NCBI RefSeq assembly: GCF_014356525.2
Contig: NC_052516.1
Location: forward strand, 21,594,257-21,658,256
DNA: 64,000 bases
Source of the DNA: Nilaparvata lugens
Lineage: Eukaryota; Arthropoda; Insecta; Hemiptera; Delphacidae
Direction: 5' to 3'
In this document: positions 54,426 through 64,000 of the stretch, piece by piece
How positions within the stretch are numbered: the first letter of the stretch is position 1
Layout: each line of letters begins with the position of its first letter
The notes under the pieces: generated by a model
The model's database searches: none
Seen by the model: the letters and a program-made list of their open reading frames with translations, nothing else
What the model was told of the DNA's origin: nothing
Program-made: the position numbers and the translations under genes

Positions 54426-55640
54426 AGCTACGTTAATTTGGAATGATTGAAAATTGATCTTGAATAAGAAAATTGTACTATTGAATAATATTGAATAAAA
54501 CAATCTCTAGGTTTTCTTTGATGGTAGGCTTCTGAACAAAGTATTTCTTGTAATAGCAAAGTGTTAATGAGTAGGTTATGATTATATAATGTTTGCCGGT
54601 ATTATAATAATTAGCTTTAATAATGCCAAAAGTGATTGATTTATCGTAATTGTTCATAATTTATTGTATATGTGAATATTTCTTGTATAATCTTCAACCA
54701 GGAAATCACATTACTGTTGGAATAATTCTCGTTCGGTTTTGAAACTGGTTAATTAAGAATAAAAATTAGATTTCTACAAATTTCAATCAGTAGAATAAAG
54801 TAGAAATGTTATTTAATATTTCAATAAAAATGCAGAGAAGTAGAAATTATACAGTATAATGTGTGATTCTGCTCAAGTAGGAGATGAAAGAATTTATATT
54901 TTAAATCCAATTTAATTATATTTTAAACTCAATCTATAATTTCAAAGAATCCAATGACAGGTTTATATTAAGAGAATATCCAAGGAAATAGTTTATATTG
55001 ATGAAAGCAATTTTGGTGTAAATGACGCGTTGATAAGGATGAAGAGTGGATTATCATTATCATTCTACGGATGGGGAAATCGTGGAAATCAATATGTATT
55101 TATCGATTCTCCTAATCAAAATAAAATGATTGACGTAATTCCAGTGTAATTATTGTGCAGGAAATATTGGAGAATTACTTATGAATTCAATAGGAAATAA
55201 ACTTATAACTTAGCGAATTGAAATAATTAAAAATGTTAGTACAGTTAAGGAGAAATTGTGTGCGAACATTTATGAATTGAGAAAAATCTAATTAGAAATT
55301 CTGATGCACTAGATGGATGAATCATATTTTAGAAAAAAACAAACTATTTTATAAATTGGAAAGTTCATTTTTTTTTTTAAATCGTTAATGCAGTTTCCCA
55401 TCCTGTGCTTTGAACTGTGCTATAATGATTATGGTTGTACTGTTGTTTTTGCAATGGAACAACTGAAGGCAATAGTTTCAGTTGACTACCTGACAGGCAT
55501 TTAGTCCGGTATTGATTTCACCCAAGCGGCGGCCTAGCTCACAATGAGGAAATCCTATTCGAAAACTCAAGGCACGAGTCAGTCACCCTTCTACAACGCA
55601 CAAAAAATGAGGAAGCTGAAAATTGGCCCAACAATCGATG
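54426..55640. other. No gene recognised in 1.2 kb
   Basis: AT-rich DNA without shared repeats; nothing coding. Confidence 0.4.
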
Positions 55641-55985
55641 GAAAAAGGATAATAAATGGATGAAGGAAGAAGTGGGAAAGAACAAGTGAAGGAGAAAGAG
55701 TAGTGGAAGAAAAAGAAGAAGAAATTGGCCAAACAATTGATGGAAAAGGGATAATAAGGTGAGAGTAGTGGAAGAAGAAGAAGAAGAAGATGATGGTGAT
55801 GATAATGATGAAGAAGAAGAAGAAATGGAAGGTTCCATAGGAGGTGAAACAGTATTAAAAGTAGAAGAAGCAGTAGAAGAAGGGAAGGTACAAGAGAAGG
55901 TGAAATAGTAGTAAGAGAAGGATAATATACAAGAGTACGGTAGGTGAAAGGAAAAGGAAAAGAAGAGAGATCATTGAACCATGGT
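55641..55985 (-). repeat. Purine-rich tract, decayed GAA repeat
   Basis: GAAGAAGAAG runs at 55769-55830 inside purine-rich DNA; an 80-bp-scale direct repeat (AATTGGCCCAACAATCGATG and AATTGGCCAAACAATTGATG) starts at 55620 and 55725. Confidence 0.7.
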
Positions 55986-56580
55986 TGGATTGGAAATGAA
56001 GGAGATAACCTCTGGTAGGCTTAATGCCTTTTCTTTTTTCATCAGCAAAATAATGCTAGGATTGTAGTTTAGGTTGGAAAATTGGTTGTCTCAGTTCATG
56101 GTGCTATACATGAATGAATGTCAAATATTGATGATGATCCTCATAAGAGTTGAAAAAATTAATTTATATTTTATATAATTTATAATTCAAAATATATAAT
56201 TATTATATGACATCACATGAACTTATTTGAATAAAATTGGAAATATGTTTTATATTATTTATTTTCTCTTAGTAGAAACAACTTTTAGAATTACTGTATT
56301 CAAAATTGTTGGTGGTTTTATCACGATTTTGTTGTAAAAATATTAAAGATATTGACGATTCTATCTTCCCTACGATTTTTGATAACTTCGTTTTCGCTTT
56401 ATTTTGTTTAATTTCGTACTAATTTGCTATTACATTGCTATCTTTGAAAAGTAGATAAATTTAAATTTCGCAGTTGTCTATCGTTTACTGTATTCATTTT
56501 TCTTGAAGCTTTGAGGAGAAAGTGAATGTTAAGCTAAGGTGACATAATTATTGCAATTTCGACTCTATTTTATCGAATTC
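55986..56580. other. No gene seen
   Basis: AT-rich DNA. Confidence 0.35.
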
Positions 56581-56760
56581 GATATTCTTTATTCATTTAT
56601 ACAAAAGTACATTATCGAAATGATAGGGAGAGGTAAAATAAGGTAACCCTTTGCTATTCCTCTCCTAAATATAGATAACGCTATACATAGTCCGAAATAG
56701 AAATAATAATAATATAACAGAATTCCTCAGTTGTGCCATAAATTCAAAAAAGGAATTATC
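56581..56760 (-). repeat. LINE 3'-tail-like sequence, minus orientation
   Basis: ATTCTTTATTCATTTATACA at the left, then AAATGATAGGGAGAGGTAAA and AATAAGGTAACC. The complement (GGTTACCTTATTTTATCTCT) is on the plus strand at 60303-60322. Confidence 0.6.
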
Positions 56761-57140
56761 CAAAATATCAAATCAAATATCCCCATAGAAGTGAGGAATA
56801 TAGGAATTCCCAGTAGTTAAGAATTACGCAAATCACAAAATTAGTTGGAACATAACTTTTTATAAACGTTTTTTTTGTCTCAGTTCAATTGGGGAACTGT
56901 TTTTTCAACTGAATGCCACAACTCTATTTCCACAGGATTTCCACTACCCAGGCCTGCAATAGTTTTTGTCATTACCGCCGGTTATAGAGCCAATTGACTA
57001 GTCAACAGTTTCCGCAACTTTTTAATGTAATTGATTTTTAGCTGTAATCAACCTAACCGAACATTATCGGTTGCGCTTGCGCTGTTCCTTCCTCAATTTC
57101 TTTCTTTTTTATTGCTCATTATCGTGAACGACACTTTTGT
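56761..57140. other. No gene seen
   Basis: Mixed DNA, balanced at 56930-57080, without recognised motifs. Confidence 0.3.
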
Positions 57141-57326
57141 GAGAGAATTCACCTTCAACTGTCAGAATTACCAATAAATAACATGAATGCTTCCCATTCA
57201 ACCAACACTGACACATATTGAAGTGATAGACACTATGCTAATATTCCTTCAAACTGTCAGTATTCCTGATAGACAACATCAATGCCTCCCATTGAATCAT
57301 TGCTGACAGTTTGAAGTGAACGATAC
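57141..57326. repeat. CTGTCAG hairpin repeats, two units, best preserved
   Basis: The second unit (57247-57326) is the clearest: CCTTCAAACTGTCAG at the left and CTGACAGTTTGAAGTG at the right pair over about 15 bp. The loop is GACAACATCAATGCCTCCCA followed by TTGAATCATTG. The first unit has the loop AACATGAATGCTTCCCATTC. The loop sequence is conserved across the window in both orientations. Confidence 0.8.
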
Positions 57327-57584
57327 TGGCTGGATTGTGTATTAGCCACGCTTTCCTTTCCTAGATAGTAAAAGTAAAAAAACGAATGGAACCTCAAAGT
57401 AATTATATTGGCGATTGTTGGCAATTGTTTGGTTTTTAGTAGAAAATTTCCTGTGGAAAGTGTTGGATAATTATGGGGATTTTGAGCTGCATTCATAAAG
57501 GATTCTTGAGAACGTTTTTGGTCAAACACGTTTTAGTTGTCCAGCAACCATCTATATCAAGCATTCTATTTGTTATTATATTTT
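57327..57584. other. No gene seen
   Basis: Spacer. Confidence 0.3.
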
Positions 57585-57785
57585 TTAAGCTGCGTTTACA
57601 CCAAAGTTATCAACAAAATGTTTATTTTTCTGTCCTTATAGATTCTATTAGATTGAACGGAACTTGACAAACACATATGTTCATCATGTGTGTGATAAGT
57701 TATGTTCAATCTAATAAGGATAAACAACCTAATAAGGACTTAATCTATAAGGATTAAATTATTAACATTTTGTTAGTTGTATGTG
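57585..57785. mobile_element. TTAA-bordered palindromic MITE, right end damaged
   Basis: TTAAGCTGCGTTTACACCAA at the left and GATTCTATTAGATTGAACGG inside match 29621-29834. The right inverted end is lost beyond about 57770 (AACATTTTGTTAGTTG). Confidence 0.6.
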
Positions 57786-58089
57786 GTCATCATACAACTT
57801 ATAAAAAAGCACTAAAAGCTGCGTCTTGACCCTACGGTCAAGAATTTTTTTAAGACTATTTTGAAAAACCTTTTTTGGATATGAAATTTGAAAAGAATCA
57901 AGAAATCTGATTCGTCCAATAACAGAAATGGATAGCAAACCAATGTTTATCAGATGCTAACCTTATAACATGAATCTCATTATATCTAGCAGTTTATCTT
58001 CTTCTTATTCTTTGTGTTCTCCTTTGTCTTCTTTTTTTTCTTCTTCTCCTTCTTCTTCTACTTCTTCTCCTTCTTCTTCGTCTTTGGGT
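57786..58089 (+). repeat. Mixed DNA with TTC tract
   Basis: CTTGACC...GGTCAAG near 57823-57842 is a small hairpin. A TTC-rich tract covers 58000-58080. Confidence 0.5.
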
Positions 58090-58338
58090 GTCAAAAATGG
58101 ACATTGATATGTCCAAAGCTCCGCCAATTTATGTAGATGCATAACAATATTATCTATTTTATCTATAGTTATTACAAATTGTTTTTCATATTATATACAG
58201 CTCAATAATTATTCTCTTAATTAATATTTTGTAAATTCATCCATAATTTTACTGTATTTTGTACGCTATTGTATATAAGTGTAAAAGCTAGTAGGCTATA
58301 TATCTACATAAATGAAGTACTCAATCAATCAATCAATG
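58090..58338 (+). repeat. Retroelement 3' end, plus orientation
   Basis: GGACATTGATATGTCCAAAG, CTCCGCCAATTTATGTAGAT, and a closing AATCAATCAATCAATG. It is the opposite-strand partner of 30715-30975, with pyrimidine microsatellite on both sides. Confidence 0.7.
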
Positions 58339-58600
58339 AATCTTTTCTTCTTCCCCATAATCCTCTTCTTCTTATTCGACTTTTCCTTCTTCTTCCTCAT
58401 CATCTTCGTCTTCTTATTCGTCTTTTTCTTCTTCTCCTTCTTCATCATCTTCGTCTTCCTATTCATCTTTTTCGTTTTTTTTTTCGTCGTCTCCATCTTC
58501 TTCTTCTTCGACTTCGCCTTTTCTTCTTCGTCTTCTTCTTCTTCCCGCTTTTCCCAGCTATTCTGCCATCCTCTCAACACATTCGCGCCAATTTCGTGAA
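58339..58600 (+). repeat. TTC-rich tract
   Basis: TTCTTC and TCGTCTTC units to about 58550; frames on both strands (including a Lys/Glu-rich one on the minus strand) are compositional. Confidence 0.75.
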
Positions 58601-58694
58601 CCTGGCCGGGAAAGATGAAATATGGCAGACAATTTTCAGAGGCACTCTGCCGTCTCTTTGCATTTGAAGAAACTCTGCTGAAACTTTGTTGACA

Positions 58695-58881
58695 CCTGAA
58701 ACTGTCAGCATCTATTGAATGGGAAGCATATGTTGCCACTCCATAAGATATGCTGACAGTTGACAATACTTTGCAGCTTGGGGTGTTTTGTTGACACTAT
58801 AGTTGAAACTGTCAGTATCATTTGAATGGGCAGCTGTGTTGTTGTTTATGAGGAATGGTGTCAGTTTGAAGTGAGTCTCAG
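58695..58881. repeat. CTGTCAG hairpin repeats, two units
   Basis: GAAACTGTCAGCATCTATTG to ATATGCTGACAGTTGAC and GAAACTGTCAGTATCATTTG to ATGGTGTCAGTTTGAAGTG, both with reversed spacers (ATTGAATGGGAAGCATATG, ATTTGAATGGGCAGCTGTG). Confidence 0.7.
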
Positions 58882-59040
58882 CAGAGCTTTATTGTATTTG
58901 TTTCGTGACTTGAATGCCGGAATAGGTGGCGTGTTGTCTCACCCCCCTTCACCCTTATATAACCCTCCACCCACCCTTTCAACATCCCTTAACCCTTCTA
59001 CTGTGACTATGACACTTCAATCAAGATAAATCATAAGGTG
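58882..59040. other. No gene seen
   Basis: C-rich patch at 58938-59000; nothing recognised. Confidence 0.3.
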
Positions 59041-60267
59041 TAACGAGAAGTAAAATAACAAGATATGTAATATAAGGTGTGGAGTTGAGAGAGAATTGTA
59101 AATGTATAATAGAAGCTTTCATGAGGTGATCAAGTTGATGGAAAGAGGAGGGAAATTTAAGATAAAATATGGAAAATGAAGAAGGTTGATTGATTGAATT
59201 TGAATTAAGACGTTATAATTAAATGACGTTATAATTGATTCTAATTAAATCTCGATAGACCCATTGCACTGAAAAACAGTGCAATACAAAACAAATAAAC
59301 ACAAACACAATGTTCCTTCAAACACAATATTAGTATTACAAATAAAAACTCAACTATGAAAAGAGAAAAATCATTAAATTAGATATGAATAAAATATCAT
59401 TAAATTAGATGCAAATTAAGATGATAAGATAAGTAGATAATAAAGATAAAGTTGAGAAGGGAGAGAGATGACAGAATGAAATAAGGAGAAGAATAAGAGA
59501 GATGAGAAAAAAATGAAATTAAAGTTTATTTGTAGAAGTGGTGAAGTGAGAGAGAATGATGAAATAGAGTATGAAGTAGTGAAACAGAAACAAAGATAAG
59601 ATAGAAAATTGAACATGTGGATATTTGAAATAAATGAGAAGATGAAAATGTATCAGGCTGGATAAGAGAGAAGTAGAATAGAAGAAAAATTAAGATAATG
59701 AAAGTGAAAAATAAAAGGTAAGGTGTGTAAGAGAAAATTGATAATTTGAAAGTATGAGGAGAAATAAAACAGAAGAAAGAGGATTGAAGTGAGAGAGAAT
59801 AATGAGATGATTCAGGGTGTAAAGTGTGAAGTATAAGGGACAAATAAAGCGAATCATTAAAGGTTGAGATGAAAGATAGGTAGGTGATGTTATAAAATAG
59901 CACAGGGAGGATCATGATAGGTGTGAAGAGGAAAGAAATATCATAAAGGCTCCTAACATCATGGAAGCAAAAGAGATGAAACAGTAGACGAGGAAGATAT
60001 GTTGAATACAGAGGTGTAGAGTTTCTCTCTTACGTCTTCTGAAAAATGTAGAAAATGAAATGGCTGATGATGATGATAGAATCGCAAGGGAGAGAGCAAG
60101 TACCTAAGCTATAAACTTGATAATAGAAAGATAAGACGATAAGAGGGGGAAGAGGAAAAAGGATGAAATAAGGATAAGAAAATGGAAGATACAAGGGAGA
60201 GGAAAAATAATGGGAGTTGGAGGAGAGAAGAAGAAATAGGGGGACGCGAAGGAGAAATAGAAGATGT
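59041..60267 (-). repeat. Purine-rich low-complexity region, 1.2 kb
   Basis: GA/GAA/GATAA-rich plus strand throughout, mildly broken at 59200-59420. Minus-strand frames are Leu/Ser/Phe-rich only. Confidence 0.65.
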
Positions 60268-60360
60268 AACCTTATCTAAATTTGAGAGAGGAATAGCACA
60301 AGGTTACCTTATTTTATCTCTCCCTATCATTTCGAGGATGTACTTATTATATGAATCAAC
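60268..60360 (+). repeat. LINE 3'-tail-like sequence, plus orientation
   Basis: TAAATTTGAGAGAGGAATAG, CACAAGGTTACCTTATTTTA and CCCTATCATTTCGAGGATGT; the inverse of 56585-56690. Confidence 0.55.
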
Positions 60361-60955
60361 CGATCAATATGGAAAATATTGAAGGAAATTTGACGAGAGA
60401 TTGTGTGAAAGAATACAAAATATAACAGAAGTAGGTTGTGAGAATGAAAGAGAAAGAGTCATATCTCTATAATATATGAAAGCAATTTCACAGAAATAAG
60501 GGGATGCAAAGACAGTTCTGAGCAACAGGTACTAAGTTATAATTTTGCTTAGAGTATTTCCAAGTCTCAAAGAAATCAGACGTGTTGTGCTGTGTATATC
60601 CACACACTTTCGCCTACCCTCCGTTTCAGATGTTGTGTCGTGCTTAGTTCTCTCGCTCACCCTGAGGGGAAACATGTTCTCATCTAATTAGAAGTCCTTG
60701 CATCGTCACTTACTAATTAGAACAAACAAGTCACACGTTTGTACAGAATTATCCCCCTACTTGTGATGAGTAGTAACTCTATTTTGGAAATGCTGTGTTT
60801 AAATTCATGTCAAGTACAGGCTGTTAGTATCATCCTTATTCTATATAAACTACTGTCACGCATGTCAAATTTTCTTGAATAATTAATAAATGAATGTATT
60901 TCATTGTGTGACATTCACTGTATCAAGATCTCATTCGATCGAGAATCATCCCAGG
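60361..60955. promoter_or_regulatory. Mostly unique DNA with two TAATTAG palindromes
   Basis: TCTAATTAGAAG at 60685-60696 and ACTAATTAGAAC at 60711-60722 are near-identical homeodomain-type sites 26 bp apart, within a repeat-free, balanced stretch (60560-60780). Regulatory use is inference from these motifs. Confidence 0.25.
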
Positions 60956-61087
60956 TATAGTGCGGTCCACGTTATAATGCCAAATCTGTTTTTGACAGTG
61001 TAGAAGTATAATTAATTAAGGCAGAGAATAGGCTACGCTGTTCTTCTATCTTTATCCACTGCCATTATAACGTGGACCTCACTATAG
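60956..61087. mobile_element. GTCCACGTTATAATG MITE, internally deleted
   Basis: TATAGTGCGGTCCACGTTAT at the left, ATTATAACGTGGACCTCACT at the right, and about 90 bp lost from the interior compared with the 221-bp copies (the join is at about 60981, before CTGTTTTTGACAGTG). Confidence 0.8.
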
Positions 61088-61196
61088 GTAACTTCAAGTT
61101 TAGTAAGTAACTTCAAGTAGGCTAAAGTCAAGTTTTCAGTTCTTCAAGTTCCGGTTGCCTTCAGGAAGTACAGTGGATACAGTATTATGTGTTTAA
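61088..61196. other. Spacer before the minisatellite
   Basis: AACTTCAAGTTTAGTAAGTA and AACTTCAAGTAGGCTAAAG form a short direct repeat. No gene. Confidence 0.35.
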
Positions 61197-61945
61197 CTCC
61201 TAAATTATAAAAAAAATCCTGAATAATTCGAACATATCTATTGAAAAGCAGAAACTTAACCTTATATTAAATTCCTAAATTAATAAAAATCCTGAATCAA
61301 TTTCAACATTTCCATTGAAAAGCAGAAACTTAACCTTATATTAAATTCCTAAATTAATAAAAATCCTGAATCAATTTCAACATTTCCATTGAAAAGCAGA
61401 AACTTAACCTTATATTAAATTCATAAATTAATAAAAATCCTGAATCAATTTCAACATTTCCATTGAAAAGCAGAAACTTAACCTTATATTAAATTCCTAA
61501 ATTAATAAAAATCCTGAATCAATTTCAACATTTCCATTGAAAAGCAGAAACTTAACCTTATATTAAATTCATAAAATATTAAAAATCGTGGATAATTCCA
61601 ACATTTCCATTAAAAACAGAAATTCAACCTTATATTAAACTCCTGAATTATAAAACTCAGGAGTTTTATAAAGTCCTGACTTTTAAAAAAAGTTTTTTTA
61701 AACTTTCATAGGACTATGAAAGGAATGACTTTCATAGGACTGAAACAGCACCTGACTTTCATAGGACTTTTTTATAAAGTCCTATGTCCTTTTAACCTTA
61801 TATTAAACTCCTAAAATGAATCCTGAATCCCAACATTTCCATTGACAATAAGAAATTCAACCTTATATTAAATTCCTAAATATTAAAAAAAAAATCCTGA
61901 ATAATTCCAAATTTCCATTGGAAAGCAAAAACTCAACCTTTTCCT
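61197..61945. repeat. Minisatellite, 74-bp period, about ten units
   Basis: AACCTTATATTAAA recurs at 61258, 61332, 61406, 61480 and 61554, exactly 74 bp apart, then at 61626 and, after an interruption, 61794, 61859 and 61935. Units hold AAAATCCTGAAT, TTCAACATTTCCATTGAAAA and AGCAGAAACTTAACC. The middle units are nearly identical and the outer ones diverged. The interruption (about 61645-61790) has three copies of TTTCATAGGACT and inverted GACTTT/AAAGTC words. Confidence 0.9.
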
Positions 61946-62395
61946 AAGCTATCATCAACTTTCAAATTAGCTTCTCCTTAACCAATTCTCACTACCCAGT
62001 ATGCAACGGAGTAGCTGACAGTGTATCAGCCTGCAACGGAATCTTGATACCGTGAAAACTTGACGAACTGATGTAGGCCTACACACAAACGTTTCAAGAT
62101 TAACTTAGTGTCTTTTATTTGTGATCTGGACACTTAATTCAAAGTTTCCAGTGCAGTATATAAGTTTTAGGACTAATTAAATTAATAATTTCCCATTAAA
62201 GCTTAATGCTCTCTTCTTCAAAAGTGAGATTTACTTCAAATTTAGCGTGGCATGGGTTAGCATTATGTTTGGTTAGAATTTTCTAGAAAAAAATGAATGA
62301 ACTCGAAAAAATACTCTTCAAACAACAATATAACATTTAAAATTAAATAGAGTTTGAATTATTTAGAAGATTTTTTTCCAATTTAAAAATGATTT
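61946..62395. other. No gene seen
   Basis: AT-rich DNA without shared repeats. Confidence 0.35.
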
Positions 62396-62572
62396 TTGTA
62401 TGTTTTCCATTGAGTGTAATTCATTGAAGAATGTTGAAGTGACACATAACCTAGCTAAATTTGGACTGTTGTAAAATTTAGAATTGGAAGAGTTTTGGGT
62501 GTAAGCCTGTGGTTCTATTCTGTAAGTTGTGTAATTTTGAATGATTCAATACACTAAATAAATGAAATATTT
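62396..62572 (+). repeat. Retroelement-tail-like sequence
   Basis: GACACATAACCTAGCTAAAT, GAGTTTTGGGTGTAAGCCTG and a closing ACTAAATAAATGAAAT. It is related to the inserted tail inside the MITE at 17373-17944 (GACATAACCTACATAAT, TTTTGGGCAACAGCCTG). Confidence 0.55.
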
Positions 62573-63474
62573 CATGAAAAACAATTACTATACTTATAGG
62601 ACTTAATATTTTTATAGACGACTCTCTTTAGCTACAAATGAATATTAAATTACATTCATGATTATACAGCATCACTTTACTGTATTGAAAGAGTTTAATT
62701 GTTGGATTATCAAATCATTATGAACATTTTTCAATTATTGTACAGATTAGAAGTTGTAGCTAGCATGGTTTAGAATCCCTTCTCTCAATTTAGTGCTTAA
62801 ATGAGTTCCTTCAGTGGAAGTAAACCTTATTTTTGTGACTGAAAAAAGTTTTTGTTATGAGAATATTGTGTGGTGACTGGTGACCTTCAGTCCATTTATC
62901 CACACGTCACATCCGACTAACATAACGTGAAAGTTGCACATTTCGGAACTCAATAATTGCGTTTTCTTTCCTCGAAACTCGGCGTGTTTTCTGCGATAAC
63001 GTCTCTAATTGTTTTGCCTTAGTTTTACTAGTCAAGTGCTAACACGACCTTTGACTTGATTTTCTTGTAGAATTTTGTACGGTGACCTCGTTATTCACGG
63101 TGCGGTGGAGAGGGGGTTGTTAAGAAGGGGTTACTCTGAATAATATTGTAACAGCTCGTTATAATAATAGTCGACCTCTTGTTTGTAATTTGTGTAATTT
63201 TTTCCAATCTCATAGTACGAACCTCGATTTTGAACCTATCATTTCCAATTACATTGCATTTGTGACGTATTATTGTACCAATTGATATTAATCTCTCTTA
63301 ATTATTCGTCTATTGTTCAAATTTTAGAATATTCTGTTAAAATTTACTTTCACTCAAGCCTACCCGCTTACCTGGTGAACATTTGTTCTTTTTTGTAATC
63401 TTTTTTTTCGAGTTACATTGATTACAATATTTATAAGGAAATTTTTGAACTGATAATTTTGTTAAACTGAAAAG
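62573..63474. other. No gene; unique balanced patch
   Basis: 62870-63120 has balanced composition with CG-containing words (AACATAACGTGAAAG, CTCGAAACTCGGCGTG) and no repeat kinship. No exon could be defined. Confidence 0.35.
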
Positions 63475-63605
63475 CTAGAAGACATAACCCTATTTCGAAC
63501 TTTTTTATGTCACCAAATTTGGGAAAGAAATAGTACAAGGTATCCTTAGTTTCCCCCCCCTATATGAGCTTCATTGTAAAAAAGGGATAAATAAAATGAA
63601 ATAAA
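63475..63605 (+). repeat. LINE 3'-tail-like sequence, plus orientation
   Basis: TTGGGAAAGAAATAGTACAA, then GGTATCCTTAG and a closing GGGATAAATAAAATGAAATA; the opposite orientation of 43775-44085. Confidence 0.55.
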
Positions 63606-64000
63606 TTCTTTTCTCAACAATATTTTACATTTATTGTACTAACAATAAAATCTATTTGAATCGGATGTACATTATACATTAAAACAACTATATTTTGAAG
63701 CAACAATGAAACAGATATACCCAAATAATTTGAATTCATAAACAATTCAGTTGAAATGAATTTCTATTGATTATAATCGGTTATCCAGTTTTAGACGAAA
63801 TTCTGTGATCCTTCACATTGATTCCTCAAGGATAGAATTTACCATAAAGGAGATTGTTATTCATTATTTTTCATTTCAAACATTGAAACTTGTCACGTAC
63901 ATGTCCTTACTGATCGATTCCTGAAAAACCTGTTACAATTGATTTTAATTGTAAAGCAACTCAGTGAAATCATGATTGAGGAAAAGTTACTACTTGACAA
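63606..64000. other. AT-rich DNA to the window edge
   Basis: No gene or repeat recognised. Confidence 0.4.

Noticed and set aside
61197..61945. CRISPR-like or centromeric array
   Set aside because: The whole 74-bp unit is repeated, with no unique spacers, and ten units are too few to call centromeric.
63040..63110. An exon after TTTTCTTGTAG near 63070
   Set aside because: The frame after the acceptor is not sustained and no donor fits; the motif is expected often in T-rich DNA.

Overview
The window reads as non-coding DNA from an insect nuclear genome: it is AT-rich, has no credible protein-coding gene on either strand, and is packed with short non-autonomous transposons, SINE/LINE debris, decayed microsatellites and local duplications. 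Several repeat families look like ones I associate from memory with hemipterans, especially planthoppers such as Nilaparvata. That is recognition and not a database result, so the species should be held loosely. Nothing looks bacterial or organellar. No functional rRNA or tRNA gene and no CRISPR array was seen.

Layout. 0-5 kb: a TTAA-type MITE, a tRNA-like SINE on the minus strand, a fold-back SINE with target-site duplications, and a minus-strand copy of a dispersed repeat that starts TTGACCGAGCG. 5-13 kb: mostly pyrimidine-rich low-complexity DNA with two MITEs. 13-18.7 kb: a second TTAA MITE, a possible recursive splice site, two more GACCGAGCG copies, CTGTCAG hairpin repeats, a large MITE and the tail of a LINE. 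20-24 kb: purine-rich DNA, a second fold-back SINE and a palindromic MITE. 24-30 kb: a CCAAT-bearing unique island, tandem duplications, a candidate solo LTR near 28.2 kb with TATA box and polyadenylation signal, and a GACCGAGCG copy split by later insertions. 30-38 kb: LINE tails, GA-rich tracts and a palindrome of about 300 bp. 38-44.5 kb: MITEs, including a pair of equal-length 221-bp copies, and a second splice-site-like module. 44.5-46.8 kb: pyrimidine tracts around the best fold-back SINE and a 93-bp CTGTCAG array. 49.4-53.2 kb: a 3.75-kb element with terminal inverted repeats that contains a Jockey-like LINE whose 5' part is inverted, as twin priming would leave it. 53-64 kb: purine tracts, CTGTCAG repeats, a MITE and a 74-bp minisatellite.

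No pathway or operon is present. The two modules with polypyrimidine tract, CAG and GT (14.26 and 41.03 kb, both plus strand, both followed 42 nt later by GTATGT) make it plausible that most of the window lies inside one very long intron of a plus-strand gene whose exons are outside. The parts most worth following up are the fold-back SINE family, the CTGTCAG hairpin family, the twin-primed LINE inside the terminal-inverted-repeat element, and the paired 42-nt splice modules.
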